DNA of 64,000 bases from Larix kaempferi. Lineage: Eukaryota > Streptophyta > Pinopsida > Pinales > Pinaceae. This document shows positions 51,010 to 62,790 of the stretch, piece after piece. The notes under the pieces are model-generated. The model was given only the letters and a program-made list of their open reading frames with translations, ran no database searches and was not told the origin of the DNA. The position numbers and the translations under genes were made by a program. The number at the start of each line of letters is the position of its first letter. Positions within the stretch are counted from its first letter, which is position 1. The stretch spans positions 19,761,501 through 19,825,500 of the forward strand of contig BSBM01000753.1 of the NCBI GenBank assembly GCA_027924585.1. The letters run 5' to 3'.

Positions 51010-53545
51010 GGGCCGACCATTCCTTCTTGTCGGAAGTCAGAAGTTGGGATAAATATCGTTTCTACATTATAACTTAGCCAATGTATCGATCCCTACTATT
51101 TACTACAGAATTCAGAAGTCGGGAATTGCTAGCCTAGCCTTCGTAGATTAAATATTTTTACATTTCTCTCGTAAATGGAGGGGAGGCCGACCCTTCTTTT
51201 TCCCAATATTATTTTCATAATAGTTCTAGACTACAAGAAGGGGCGGTAAATCAATGTGTTTATGTGTATGAGTTTATGACATGTTTTGTATATAAGTTTA
51301 TACGAGTTTATGTATTCACTTTCATATGTATGTGAACGTTAACTAAACGTTGAGTAATAGGAATACAAGTGTGTGAATGTGGAGAATAAATACTTAGTAT
51401 GATGAATGCATAGATAATTGGTGAATACAGTAGAGATTCAGCATAGTTCTATATACTACGATAGCTGCGAAGTGTGAAGTCATCTCTTATTCTATCCCAT
51501 TAGTAGATGTTAAATAGAACATTAAGTGAGGTTTTTAACCACAACTACACACGCCACAGTTACGAAAGCTTGATTATGTAACACCCCATATTCACTTTGG
51601 GTGAAACTTCAACCTGTTTAGATGGTGATGGTGAAAGGGCCAGTGAAAGGGGTTTTCTTGTGTCTTCATTTTCTCTCGTAAATGAAGGGTCGGCCAACCC
51701 TTCTTGTCCTCAGTATTCTTCCAGTGTTCACCATTCTGCATACACATGAATTGATGTCCTAGCCTTCATAGGTTGATTATTTTTACTATTCCATCACAAA
51801 TGAAGGGGCAAACGACACTTCTTCTGAGTAGTATCTATCTTCAAAATAGTTCTAAATTGTAATAAGCGTTGGTCAATCCTTCTTGTGTTCACCATTATGG
51901 ATATAGGTGAATTCACAATTCTCTAATAAATGAAGGAGCGGATGATCCTTCTTTTCAAATGTCGGAAGTTGGCATAATTTTTTTTAATATGTTATCACTT
52001 AGCCAATGTCCTGATCGCCACTATTACAAAAGCTTGATTCTCTAACCCCCCATATTCGCTTCGGGTGATACCTCAACCTATTTATGGAGTGATGATGAAA
52101 GGTCCAATGAAAGGGGTTTGGTTGTGTCTACATTTATCTCGTAAATGAAGGGTCAGGTAACCCTTTTTTTCTCAGTATTATTCTGGTGTTCACATTTCTA
52201 CATATACATGAATTGACGGCCTAGCCTATGTAGGTTGAATATTTTACAATTCCCTCATAAATGAAGGGTCGGATGACCTTTATTTCTCCCAGTATTCTAT
52301 TCAAATAGTTCTAGACTGCAAGAAGGGTCAGTCGATCCTTCTTGTGTTCACCATTCTAGATACAGGTGAATGGCTAGATATAGGTGTTCACAATTTTCTT
52401 CTAAATGAAGGGGTGGTTGACCCTTCTTGTCGGAATTCGGAAGTCAAGATAAATATTTTTTATATGTTATAACTTATCCAATATCCCGATCCCTACTATT
52501 TACTGCTAAATTCGGGATTCAGGAATTTTTGTCCCATCCTTCGTAGATTAAATATTTTTACATTTATCTCTTAAAAGAAGGGAAGGGTCGACCGACCCTT
52601 CTTGTGCTCAGTATTTTTCTAGTGTTCACCATTCTAGATATACATGAATTGACGGTCCAACCTTCATAGGTTGAATATTTTTACAATTCACTCACAAATG
52701 AAGGGTCACTCGACCTTTATTTTGCCAACTATTCTATTAAAAATAGTTCTAGACTGCAAGAAGGGTCAGTCGATCCTTCTTGTGTTCACCATTATGGATA
52801 CAGGTGAATGGATGGATATAAGTGTTCACAATTTTATACTAAATGAAGAGGCAGCCGATCCTTTTGATTGGAAGTCGGATGTTAGGATAAATATTGTTTA
52901 TATGTTATAACTTAGCCAATCTCCCAATCCCTACTATTTACTGTGGAAGTCAGGAGTCGGGAATTGTCGTCCCATCCTATGTAGATTAAATATTTTTACA
53001 TATATCTCTTAAATAAAGAGTCAACAACCAACCCTTCTCGTGCTCAGTATTTTTCCAGTGTTCACCATTTTGGATATACATGAACTGATGGCCTAGCCTT
53101 CATAGGAATAATATTTTTACAATTCCCTCATAAATGGAGGGTCGGTCGACCTTTCTTGTGCCCAGCATTCTGTTCAAAATAGTTCTAGACTGCAAGAAGG
53201 GTCGGTCAATTCTTCTTGTATTCACCATTCTCGATACAGGTGAATGGATGGATATAGGTGTTCATAATTTTAGACTAAACGAAGGGGTGGCCGATCCTTC
53301 TTGTCAAAAGTCAGAAATCGGGATAAATATTGTTTATATGTTATAACTTAGCCAATATCTTGATCCCTACTATTTACTGTGGAATTTGGGATTCAGGAAT
53401 TGTCATCCCATCCTTCGTAGATTAAATAGTTTCACCATTCTAGATATACATAAATTGACGACCTAGCATTTGTAGGTTGAATTTTTTATATAATTCCCTC
53501 ATAAATGAAGGGGCGGGCTACCCTTCTTCTTCGCAGTATTATTTT
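51010..53545. repeat. Y satellite array, about 450-bp units
   Basis: Five to six diverged units. The marker TTATAACTTAGCCAAT recurs at about 51068, 51990, 52465, 52905 and 53341, giving spacings of 436-475 bp with one unit lacking it. Units carry GGGTCGGTCGACC-like palindromes with GAAGGG and CCCTTC arms, and ATACAGGTGAATGG, GGTGTTCACAATTTT and TTTACTG(T/C)GGAA. Frames of 70-79 codons at 52671 and 53134 are the same repeat segment read twice and are not genes. Confidence 0.85.
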
Positions 53546-53555
53546 CATAATATTT

Positions 53556-53705
53556 CTCAAGCGAATCAATAGTCAAGATAAATGAAGAAAATGCATATTG
53601 TGGAATCGCGGGATTGCGGGAACGTTTTTAAGAAATTTAGGTATCTGCAATCGAGAATATGTTTGTGGGCCTTAAAAAATGCAATGAAATCGATGGAACA
53701 GGTCC
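53556..53705. repeat. X repeat, right copy
   Basis: CTCAAGCGAATCAATAG..., ATTGTGGAATCGCGG and AACGTTTTTAAGAAATTTAGG match the left X copy at 43233-43600 in order and direction. The copia element begins immediately after GGTCC at 53701-53705. Confidence 0.75.
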
Positions 53706-54411
53706 TGTCACTAAGAGGGGGGGTGAATCAGTGACACAATTTTAAACCAAATTTCTTTCACTTTAGTTAGTTATGATTTGCAAATGTAATAGCAAATTTG
53801 AAGTCAATGTTTTTTCATGGAATCCAACAGGGGAAACAATTTTTCAATGTTTCTTTCACTTTAGTTACTTTCTTTTTCCTTGGCGGGAATTTTACTAAGA
53901 CCGTGCAAAATATGCCAGATAACACTTTTGGTAGACTTATATCTTCTTCCTCAAACCTGTTTTGGATAAGATAATCATATGTTAAGATGCACCATACAAC
54001 ACTCTAGAGATCCACACTCTCAAAATATTTTTCTCATCATGCTATGAGGCATGGAAGGCATTTCCCTGAGGTCACTTAGGAAAATTTCTTAGTTTGGTCC
54101 AATTTGCCTAAAACATTGTTTTTGTAGGTCCATAACTTCTTCCTCAGCCATTTACAAGACAAGATGAGGACATGATCAGCTAGGCCAAACACCAACATAT
54201 AAGATGCCCATATGGTGTGGGCATTTCCTTCAACCCACAATTTGTGGTGGGCATTCTTGTAAGGCTAGTTATTCCTTTTTACAACATTTCAAAAACTTGC
54301 CTTTCTCATCACAAAATTTCCATTCTCATCACACATGTCATCATCTGCTTTGTCATCATAGGCAATGTCTCTTATCTTATTTTACATCAATGCCAACCTA
54401 TATTCCCAACA
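53706..54411 (-). repeat. 3' LTR of the copia element
   Basis: On the minus strand it starts TGTTGGGAATATAGG directly after the polypurine tract and ends TTCACCCCCCCTCTTAGTGACA (last bases CTTAGTGACA), 706 bp. The partner LTR is not in the window, so the outer end rests on the TG...CA rule and the switch from X-repeat sequence. Confidence 0.75.
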
Positions 54412-54424
54412 ATCTCCCCCTTTG
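54412..54424 (-). promoter_or_regulatory. Polypurine tract of the copia element
   Basis: Minus strand CAAAGGGGGAGAT followed by TGTTGG, the form commonly seen in plant copia elements. Confidence 0.88.
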
Positions 54425-54554
54425 GCTTTGATGGAAATATTGTTTTCAGTTCTTCCCCTTTGACATCAAGGGAAAAGGGTTGAATGTCTCCCCTGACTTT
54501 GATCACCGTCTCCCCCTGAACTGATTCCAACTGATGCATTATTTTCTTGAGAGA

Positions 54555-55211
54555 TTATATTGGAAGAGTGATTACTCCTAATCTTTTCCTGAGATATTCA
54601 AATACATATCTACTTAAGGGTTTAGTAAAAATGTCTGCAACCTGTTCTTGTATTGGGACATATTCCAATTTAATGTTCTTATTTGTATCCCGATCTCCTA
54701 GATAGCGGTATTTTATTGGAATGTGTTTTTCTTTGGAGTGTTGGACGGGATTCTTGGAGAGACTTATAGCACTTGTGTTATCACAGTAGATAATAGTGGG
54801 TTCTTCAAACACTATTTTGATGTGTTGTAAAGTTTGTTTCATCCATTCTATTTGTGTGCAACATTTTGCTGCTGCAATATAATCAGCTTCAGTGATAGAC
54901 AGAGAAATTGAGCTCTGTTTCTTTCTTATCAAAGCTACCAATGATTCTCCCAAGAAGAATGCTCCTCCACTTGTACTTTTCCTCTCATATACACAACCTT
55001 CCCAATATGCATCTGAATAGGCCTTTAAAGAGAATGAATCCTTGCTAGGGTACCGCAATCCAAGATCTATGGTTCCTTTTAAGTAACTAAATATTCTTTT
55101 TACTGCTTGAACATGGATCTCTTTTGGTGTATCTTGGAATCTAGCCACCATTCCAACAACTTGCTTGACATCAGGTCTGGAAGTTGTTACATAGAGTAAA
55201 ATCCCAATCAT
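54555..55211 (-). pseudogene. Copia RNase H
   Basis: Degrades the RNA strand during reverse transcription. Family landmarks in order: ILLYVTTSRPDV, RIFSYLKGTIDLGLRYP, AYSDAYWEG (first Asp), ERKSTSGGAFFLG, ITEADYIAAAKC (Glu), IYCDNTSAISLSKNP (Asp) and VADIFTKPLSRY. The open stretch is 218 codons with catalytic acids present. It is separated from the reverse transcriptase frame by a short break near 55211-55246, so the polyprotein is not intact. Confidence 0.92.
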
Positions 55212-55245
55212 TGATCTGTAGTGTTTTGGATCTATAGTCTTGGAC

Positions 55246-55980
55246 TCATCTTCCTTGTAATTTGCATCCTACTGTCATAGGTGTGCAAACAGGTTTGCAA
55301 TCCTGTAACTGGATTTTTTTAAGCATATCTTTAACATACATGGATTGGTGGATAAAAATTCCCTCTTTGGACTGAACTATTTGAAATCCTAGAAATAAAT
55401 TCAGTTCACCAAGCAAATACATATCAATATCTTGTTGCATTCTCCTAGCAAATTCCTTACTCATTTTTCCATCATCACTCCCAAATATAATATCATCAAC
55501 ATACACTTCTACAATAACCATGCTATCATCCGTAATTTTACAATAAACATTATTGTCTGTTGACCCTCTTTTGAAGCCTTGTACTTGTAAATAAGAATAT
55601 AGCCTTGCATACCATGATTTGGGTGCTTGTTTTAGCCCATAGAATTCTTTCTTCAGTTTACATACATAATCTCCTTTATTAGTTAATTGAAATGCAGACT
55701 TGACATCCATCTCATATACTTTCAATTTCTTGTAACTGGAAAAGGCTAAGAACATTCTAATTGCCTCTAATCTGGCCATGGGTGCAAAAGTTTCCTCAAA
55801 ATCTACTCCTTCAACTTGAGCACACCCTTTACATATGAATATGGATTTGTTCTTGATTACTTGTCCATTTTCATTTACTTTGTTTTTGAACACCCATGTT
55901 CCAATGACATTCTTATTTTTTGGTGTTGGAACTAGTTCCCAAGTTTTATTCTTTTCTATTTGGCCTAATTCTTCATTCAT
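55246..55980 (-). pseudogene. Copia reverse transcriptase with internal deletion
   Basis: Landmarks: TWELVPTPKNKNVIGTWVFK, FEETFAPMARLEAIRMFLAF, YEMDVKSAFQ (first catalytic Asp), CKLKKEFYGLKQAPKSWYAR, and YVDDIIFGS at about 55488-55503 (catalytic pair kept). Between KSAF and QLTNKGDYVC about 17 residues usual in this family are absent, an in-frame deletion near 55690 covering the segment that carries NG.L.E.VY. in relatives. The 244-codon stretch is otherwise open. I expect the enzyme to be inactive because of the deletion and the broken polyprotein. Confidence 0.9.
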
Positions 55981-56111
55981 GGATTTGACCCAACATTTAT
56001 CTTTGCATGCTTCATTGATTGAGTTGGTATAAATATATGATAAAAGTGTTATTTATGTTTGATACAACAATTGTCTTCTTGTTTGTACTCCTGTACTTGT
56101 ATTTCCAATAA

Positions 56112-56912
56112 TTATATTTTTAGGATGATTCTTTGAGTTATTCTCGACAGTGTCTTTGTGTCTCTTCTTGGGGATTCTTCATTTATTTTTTCTTGCATAT
56201 CTTCCTCTTTTTCTTTGGTATCGATTTCATCATCTTGTGTATCTTCCTTTTCTTCTATATCTGCTTGTGTACAAACTAACTCATCATCTTCATCTTTGTT
56301 GTCAAGTATGGCCTCTTGATGTTTGAATTTCTTTGTTTTTAAATCATCCACCTTAATATCTGGACTCTCAACAATATTATGTAATATAATATTGTAGAAT
56401 CTATATGCATTTTTAGTAGAAGCATAACCAATAAATATACCCTCATCATATCTAGCATCAAATTTTCTGAGATTCTCATCAAGCCTCTTGATGTAACACT
56501 TACTTCCAAAGACCTTGAAGTATTTCACCAAGGGAGTTCTCCCAAACCATAGCTCATAAGGAGTTTTATTATTATTAATATTGAGCTGACCTCTATTTAA
56601 TATGTATACTGTTGTGCTTATAGCTTCCCTCCAGTATCCATCAGACAATTTTGCTTCATTGAGCATAGTCCTTGCAGCCTCCTAGACTGTTTTATTCTTC
56701 CTCTCAGCAATCCCATTTTCTTGAGGTGTTTGGGAAGAAGCTAATTGTCTATTGATTCCATGAATTTCAGAAAAGAGATTAAACTCTTTTGAGGTGAACT
56801 CACCACCATTATCTGATCTAAGACATTTGATTTTTATCTCTGTTTCATTTTCAACAAATTTTTTGAAAGTTTTGAACATGTTAAATGCTTATAATGTTTC
56901 CTTCCATATGCT
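56112..56912 (-). pseudogene. Copia integrase, C-terminal part
   Basis: Core pieces: KIKCLRSDNGGEFTSKEF (second Asp of the DDE triad) and SSQTPQENGIAERKNKTV (Glu), followed by a TAG, then MLNEAKLSDGYWREAISTTV, VFGSKCYIKR and FDARYDEGIFIGYASTKNAY. The C-terminal end is acidic (Glu/Asp-rich) and joins the reverse transcriptase region. Upstream sense fades near 56912 (AFNMFKTF is still recognisable, after a TAA), and the gypsy LTR starts at about 56929. Confidence 0.9.
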
Positions 56913-56928
56913 CTATAATTCATATCTT

Positions 56929-57719
56929 TGGAGGGTCGTCACAAGATGCACACTAGCAACATGCGACGTCGCACCTTGCTCCATTATAGGGTGCGATGAA
57001 GTCAGTTAGATGGAAAAAGTATCTTCATTGAGGTCCATCTTGAAGCTTACTGACTTGGGTCCCTATCCCTAGCCTCTTGCAAGAGTTGGCACTCGGTTCC
57101 TAAACCTTTGGAGAGATCCCTTAAGCGTCTCCTACCATCTCTCAACCTATCCTATCCATACCCTATCCATTTAGTCCTATATAAATGAAGCTCAATCCAT
57201 CCCAAAGGGAGGAAGGCTATGGTATCTACATGCTGGTGAAATCACTTTTCGAACATCCCCACTCACCCATTAGAGAACTCATACTTCCTTGGAAGGATAT
57301 GGCAATTGGCTTCGTCGGAGAAGGGTTACAGCGTTAAGCCTTGGTTGTGGTTCTATATATCTATTATGTACTCCTCTATTTACATTAATACAAATTCTTT
57401 CCACCAATATTGTTCATGCATGCAATGATATTGAGTAGTTTACCTGCTTAGCTGTTTACTTAGATCTCTTATTGTAAAGATGTCTTTTACTGGTTTCTCT
57501 TGTTTCTTGTCTTGACAGGTCTTGCAGCTTGGATCTGACGATCGTGAGACGTGGAGCAACATTCAAGAAAAATGATTGCGAAGTGAAAGGTAAGACATCT
57601 AGTACTCGATCCTTAAGTAGATCTAAGAAATGCATTAGTAGTATGTTCTATTTGTTCTATACTCACTTTGAGCTAGGGAGATCCTGCTCACGTCCGCTCG
57701 AGTGGATTGTCTGATAACA
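56929..57719 (+). repeat. 5' LTR of gypsy G2
   Basis: Start taken at TGGAGGGTCGTCAC, where copia integrase sense ends; end at GATTGTCTGATAACA before the primer site; about 791 bp. The end is firm and the start is less so because the second LTR is outside the window. Confidence 0.7.
57178..57186 (+). promoter_or_regulatory. TATA box in G2 LTR
   Basis: TATATAAAT within CCTATATAAATGAAG, about 540 bp before the LTR end; the best core promoter candidate for the element's transcript. Confidence 0.65.
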
Positions 57720-57723
57720 AATC

Positions 57724-57741
57724 TGGCGACCATACTGGGGA
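57724..57741 (+). promoter_or_regulatory. Primer-binding site of gypsy G2
   Basis: TGGCGACCATACTGGGGA four bases after the LTR end, a form used by plant Tat/Athila-type elements. It differs from the G1 site (TGGCGACTCCGCT). Confidence 0.8.
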
Positions 57742-60240
57742 GTATAGAATTTGGTCAGTAGTTGTCAATCTGAGAGTCATTTTCAATTGATTGCTTGACA
57801 AAAGCCTTTTTATTTTTGCCATTTACTTCTTGGATTTGATTTCACTATCACATCTTCGTATTGAAGACTTTGATCTACTTCCTCTGAGTTTATACAACTC
57901 ATTCCCAAACCATTCCATGGTTCATTACTGAGAGATCTGATTCATTTTTGAATTTAGACTTCTCCTATTGCACTTGGGTTGTGGGAACAGAGCAATACTG
58001 TGTCATTTTGGGTATCTATTCTTTACCTTTTAGTTACTCATCGCATCCCTTGCACTGGTAAACTGTGACATCGTCACACTTCCCGTGTAAGAAAACTATG
58101 ACGTCACACTGTGTACAAGCACAGAGTGCATCGATTTGTCAAATTTTTGCATGCAAGCATCTCCTCTCCATTTGACAGTCTGGACTTTGGTTTGCTGTAT
58201 GAACTTCCTCTGTGCTACAAGATCCAGCCAGAGATCTTGTTTTGATTTGTGTTTAGAGTGTTTGGTTTTGTTTGGATTGATTTTGGGTTCCGTTTTGGAC
58301 AAGTTTGAAGACCAGTAGTGATGGATACTCTTGTCTCCTCCACCTTCATCTGCTCACCCTTGCATTCCCTTCCTTCCATCCCTAATTTGATCATTATATT
58401 AGATCAACTTCCAGAACTCATTTTCATTTTGTTTGAGCTTTGCTTGCTTGGTTTGCTTGCTACTGCTTGATTTTGAGTTAAGTGTGCCTTTCAGCTTGAT
58501 CGAGTGCTTGTCTTTTTCAATTTATTTGAGTGTACTAGTGCTGGAAGTAGTGTTTTATTTTCAGTCATTTAGATCTGAAAGCTCAGTTGTTATAAATTTT
58601 ATTCGTTGATGCATCCATTGAAAAATTAAAAAGTCCTTCTTTCCCATCATTTCTTGAGCAATATTGAAGAAAATTGTTGTGTATTGGAACATTTTCGTTT
58701 GTGTTTTGGAAAAGTTGAATGAATGTATGATCGATTGTGTTTTTCTCAAACTATGAATCGCTCATTTTCTTGAAAGACTCAAAGTACGCTTCGATTTTTG
58801 AAAAATTGATTCCATGATAAGGAAATATAGATGCATTTTTAATTTCTGTTGCTTTTAGACCATTGAAAGTGAATTTGAGAAACTTGCATATTCCATTTCA
58901 GAATCCTCTCTTTTCGTTACCTAGTGTCGTTTTGATTTGAAAAGAAAAATAAAAGGAAAAATGTTTCGATTTGGATAGTAGTGTTGTGATTTTTTGTGTT
59001 TCGTCGAAAAAGGAAAATAATACTTTCATAGTCAAGTTTTGTTTGAATTGGGATTGTATTGCATTGAGTTTGTTTTGGAAATACTATTGGAAAAAAAATT
59101 CTCCTTCCCATAGCTAGAATTCATTGAAAGATAAGAATATTTTGTGCATGTAGCCAAGTCTTGCATTATGCTTTCGATTATGTACTTACCTCATGCATTC
59201 ACCTAACCGTCCAAGATAAAATTAACGGTAGAACTAGGTAAAAATTTTAGCAACTTGTGTGTAAGTTAGAGACGTGTTCCGGCGTCGTTAAGTGTGGCAG
59301 CTGTCGTCATTTTCTAGCACTGTATCTTGGGGGTATTGTAGTCTTCCACGTACTTATCGGTATATCGAGCTCCTTCACGTACCCACCAAGTACCATAATC
59401 CGTACTTGGGGTATATTGAAGGGTGTATCACGTACTCGGTAGTATATCGAAAGGTCTCTTGAGGAACGATTATGCATTAGACAACACCACTACGGATTTG
59501 AGCTCCCACATACCTTGTGTATATCGGGAGACACCACTAGGATTCCTGAAACCAATTGAGTTAACCATTTGGCCATCTTGGAAAATAAATATATCGAGAA
59601 CAACACTCAGGGAGATTAGCACGCACATACTGTCTAGGTAATCGGGTATGTAGGCAACGGTATGGTCCCAATCCTCCTTGTCATGTCATATTGTTGGACC
59701 CTGCAGTATATTGTGGTTTTCGATGCCTTGATAATCCCATGAGGTTCCATAATTTTGAATCCACTCTGTCACATAAGTTTGATTGTTTCCTTAGTTTCAG
59801 TAGGTTTTTCTTGACTGCTTTTCTTTTAGCATACCCTTAGGAGAAACACTGTTTCATCCATCCTGGATGATTATCCTGACACTCTGGTGGATTTTTCCTG
59901 GAGAAGGTCTCGTAGGATCTTAAACTTATCACCCGAATATCCCCTTAATCCAGAGGTTATTTCGAGGGTAAGAATGGATCAACATAACACGGTCATAGTT
60001 ACTGAAGTGGAAAACCCCACTCTAAAATTTTGAGGACTTTTGTTTCCACAAACTCCTCCGGATTCACCTGTCTCTCATCCCCTGCGGGATGAAGGAGCAA
60101 AAACCCCCGCTTCACAAGACCTTTCTCCTATCATCCCGGGAGAACCTAGATCATTGGAATGGATAAACCGACCCCAGGACGACCCTACAACAGATGTTGG
60201 TCCTTCAGCAGCTTAATGGACATCTTCTACAGACCACCGA
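57742..60240 (+). other. Leader of gypsy G2
   Basis: About 2.5 kb without a convincing gene. Notable sites: TGTGACATCGTCACA (58064-58078) and TGACGTCA (58099-58106), the latter a perfect 8-bp palindrome of the bZIP type. From 59340 to 59660 short TATATCG or GTATATTG pieces recur every 40-90 bp (GGTATATCGAG, GGTATATTGAAGG, AGTATATCGAAAGG, GTATATCGGGAG, AATATATCGAGA). The leader of G1 has comparable GATAT pieces, hinting at a shared folded signal. Confidence 0.6.
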
Positions 60241-60720
60241 ATGGCTCATTTTCCATCTCATCCCCACCTAACTAGACTACTGCAGTGCTCTCTTGAACTT
60301 ACTATAGGCCTGACCCCACCAAGATTTTTAGCCCTATCCATGAACATGTGGAACAGTTACATCTTAGGGGTGATGACCTTCGAAGACAGAGTCTCGAGCA
60401 ATGCTTTGAAGAGTTTCAAAATCGGAACTTCCAAATAAGATTCGACGACAGTCCCATCCCAGATCATCCGCTATCATTTGCATCACCAGAAGAACCTTCC
60501 CACCACGAGACCACTAATAAGACTGGTCAACCCTCAGAAGAGTCCAGTCCTACATCCCAAGAGAACCAACCGGTGGAAGGAAAATAGTCCAACACATTTG
60601 TCACTACCATAGTTACTTTACTAGTTCCTCCCCCACCTCAAAATTTGAGGGGAGGGTATTCCATTCCCACGGATTATCTTATTGCTAATGTCATTACTAC
60701 GGTATCTAGTCAATAGCCTA
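60241..60720 (+). pseudogene. Start of the G2 coding region, decayed
   Basis: Acidic, Ser/Pro-rich frames (for example RFDDSPIPDHPLSFASPEEP and TGQPSEESSPTSQENQP) upstream of the gag body, interrupted by a TAG at 60585-60587 and another just before 60720. Probably the N-terminal part of the gag polyprotein, but I cannot fix its start. Confidence 0.45.
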
Positions 60721-60722
60721 CG

Positions 60723-62558
60723 TTGGTTCAACCTTTGAATAATGGTCAACTTGTTGTGGCTGGGGGGAAACCCCCATTTCCTAACCAAAACATAGGAAGT
60801 GGTATCCCCAACAGACCTCCCATTGGAACTCACCAACCCACTAGACCATCCACCATGGGATTATCTCACGTTGGGGGACCGTCCAATGTATCTCAACCCT
60901 CATGGAGTCAATCGTATCCAAGTTTTGTTAACCCTGTGCCGGGCCAACCTAATCTTGGAAACGCACCATACGGAATACCTTATCTTGGGAATCCATACAC
61001 TCTATGGGGGAAACAACCTGTGTTGCAACACGGACCCCAACCGACTATCCATCAAGTACCACCACCCTCGATCGGTCCTCCCCCACCTCCTGCTAGAGGC
61101 AATGGACCGCCACCTAACTTTGGGTAAGGCCCCCCTCATTTTACCAAAAATATCCCTCACCCTTCCGACGGTGCTGGGAATGGTCCACCACCCCCTCTAG
61201 GTGGAGGCGATAGGGGACCACCCTATTATGGTGGGGGAATACATTTCCCTTTGGGTGGCAGAGGTGGTCCACCACCCCTTCCAATCGGAGGCGGTGGAGG
61301 ACCTAATCACTATGGTGGTGGTGGTGATGGTGGAAACCCTCATCCTTCCAGCAACGGAGGTGGTGGGGGCCCCCATCCTTCTTGCGGCAGAAGTGGTCCA
61401 CCAACCCCTCCAGACGGAGGTGGTGGTGGGCCACCTTATTACGGTTATGGACCCCCACCTCCTCTTGGTGGTGGCGGCAGACCTCCACCCCCTCTCGGTG
61501 GTGGAGGTATACCCCCATCTTATTGGAATGGACCACCTTATGGTGGCAGACCCCCTTACAATCCAGGTGTTACACCCACCTACGACTAGTTTGCTCCTGG
61601 TACACCTTACGGTCAGTTTCGTCCTTACACGCCTTATTTGTATTATCAATACGCATAGCCTAACCCACAGTTGCCCTTCCTGGCTACTTTGTACTTGTCT
61701 GACCTATCCCGTTTAACCAACGATCCTATTTACCATGGATGTAACTGGCCACAAATTTCAGTGAAACTTCCATCTGATATCCCCAAATTTGATGGCAAGC
61801 CGGGTGAAGACCCTAAAAACCACGTGATGACATACCACTTATGGTGTTCATCTAATTCCTTAATGGACATTTCAATTCATCTTAGATTATTTCAAAGGAC
61901 TCTCACTGATTCAGTTGCCAAGTGGTACATTGAGTTGTCACCCCACTATTTTCCTGATTTTGGTTCTCTTTCCATGAAATTTTCGACACATTTCCAGCTG
62001 CCCATACAGTATGGAACTGGTACCAAGCTTTTAACCTCGCTCTGTCAGAATACTACCACTCATATTTTGGATCATATCCACGAGTGGCGAAGGAGACGAC
62101 ATCTCATTAAAGCTCCTATTCTAGATCAGCTCCTAGTAGACTAGTTTACAAAATTCCTCATCCCTACCATAGCAAGAGACGTTTCCATCCGAGGTGTTGT
62201 CACCGAAGAACAAACCATCGCAAGTGCCCATGTAATAGACCTAGTCTACACTCAATCCGACACTTTGTTTGATATTCTGCCTTATGCACCCCGTGACGTT
62301 AATGACCCTGCGAAACCAAATAAGGGACTCCAAACTGATGGAATCATTGGTTCCCTTAACACCCAGCCTGCTTCTAGCACTGTTGGATCATCCAACCTTC
62401 ATGGTTCCTCCCCATTACCGAGTCAGGCTGGCCACGGCACTACCAAATCCACCACTTCTGCTCTAACTGAAGGGGTGAATTTTGTAAAATCAGCTTCATC
62501 TCAGAAGTCTGGTAGTAAGAAGAAGAACAAGGGGAAACCCATAAATTCTTCTGCCTAG
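60723..62558 (+). pseudogene. gag: Gag of gypsy G2, broken by stops
   Basis: One frame can be read through four internal stops (TAA at about 61125, TAG at about 61587, 61657 and 62142). Residues from 61195 to 61590 are almost wholly Gly and Pro (GGGGGP.., PPPLGGGG), encoded by a low-complexity GGTGGT/CCACCC tract. The gag domain follows: SDLSRLTNDP, KLPSDIPKFDGKPGEDPKNH, LRLFQRTLTDSVAKWYIELS and HEWRRRRHL, closely matching G1. The last part is Ser/Lys-rich. Structural role as for G1, but this copy cannot make it. The stops are mainly TAG. Confidence 0.85.
61195..61590 (+). repeat. Gly/Pro-coding low-complexity tract
   Basis: Imperfect repeats of GGTGGTGG and CCACCCC encoding alternating Gly and Pro runs; open in several frames on both strands, so opposite-strand Thr/Trp/Arg-rich frames here are shadows. 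G1 has no such tract at this place; its equivalent is the 21-residue IPGIPSAIPN repeat. Confidence 0.85.
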
Positions 62559-62790
62559 CAAGAACAAAAGAGCGCTCCTAACGACACCAAGTAGAAATGG
62601 AAACTAAAGTATCCTTGTTTACTGTGTGGAGATGATCACTTCTCTAAAGAATGTCCCCATAGAGACAAAGTACAAAAGTTTCTTAGGGGTAAACCAACTC
62701 CCGCAGTCCTCAATGACCCGTTTCCTACTCAGAACCAGCAGATGATTGCTCAACCCCCCCAGCCCAGGGGGAACCATCCAATACCACGCA
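62559..62790 (+). pseudogene. G2 nucleocapsid knuckle
   Basis: In frame with gag after two TAG codons. The knuckle at 62616-62654 reads CLLCGDDHFSKEC, CX2CX3HX4C, one residue shorter between Cys and His than the standard form. Coding sense then passes to the -1 frame at a C7 run (62754-62760). Confidence 0.75.

Larger units (their letters stand above)
53706..56928 (-). mobile_element. Ty1/copia element, 3' part
   Basis: Minus-strand element with, in order from its 3' end, LTR 53706-54411, polypurine tract, RNase H, reverse transcriptase and C-terminal integrase. The domain order integrase-RT-RNase H is diagnostic of Ty1/copia. Gag, protease, the N-terminal half of integrase and the 5' LTR are absent because gypsy G2 begins at about 56929; they would lie beyond the right edge of the window. 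GGTCC at 53701-53705 should be one half of its target duplication. Confidence 0.9.

Noticed and set aside
52671-53346. Two related small genes (with ILLKIVLDCKKG / ILFKIVLDCKKG).
   Set aside because: They are the same stretch of successive Y satellite units; other units have the frame broken.
61197-61649. Minus-strand Thr/Trp/Arg-rich protein.
   Set aside because: Shadow of the Gly/Pro tract of gag on the plus strand.
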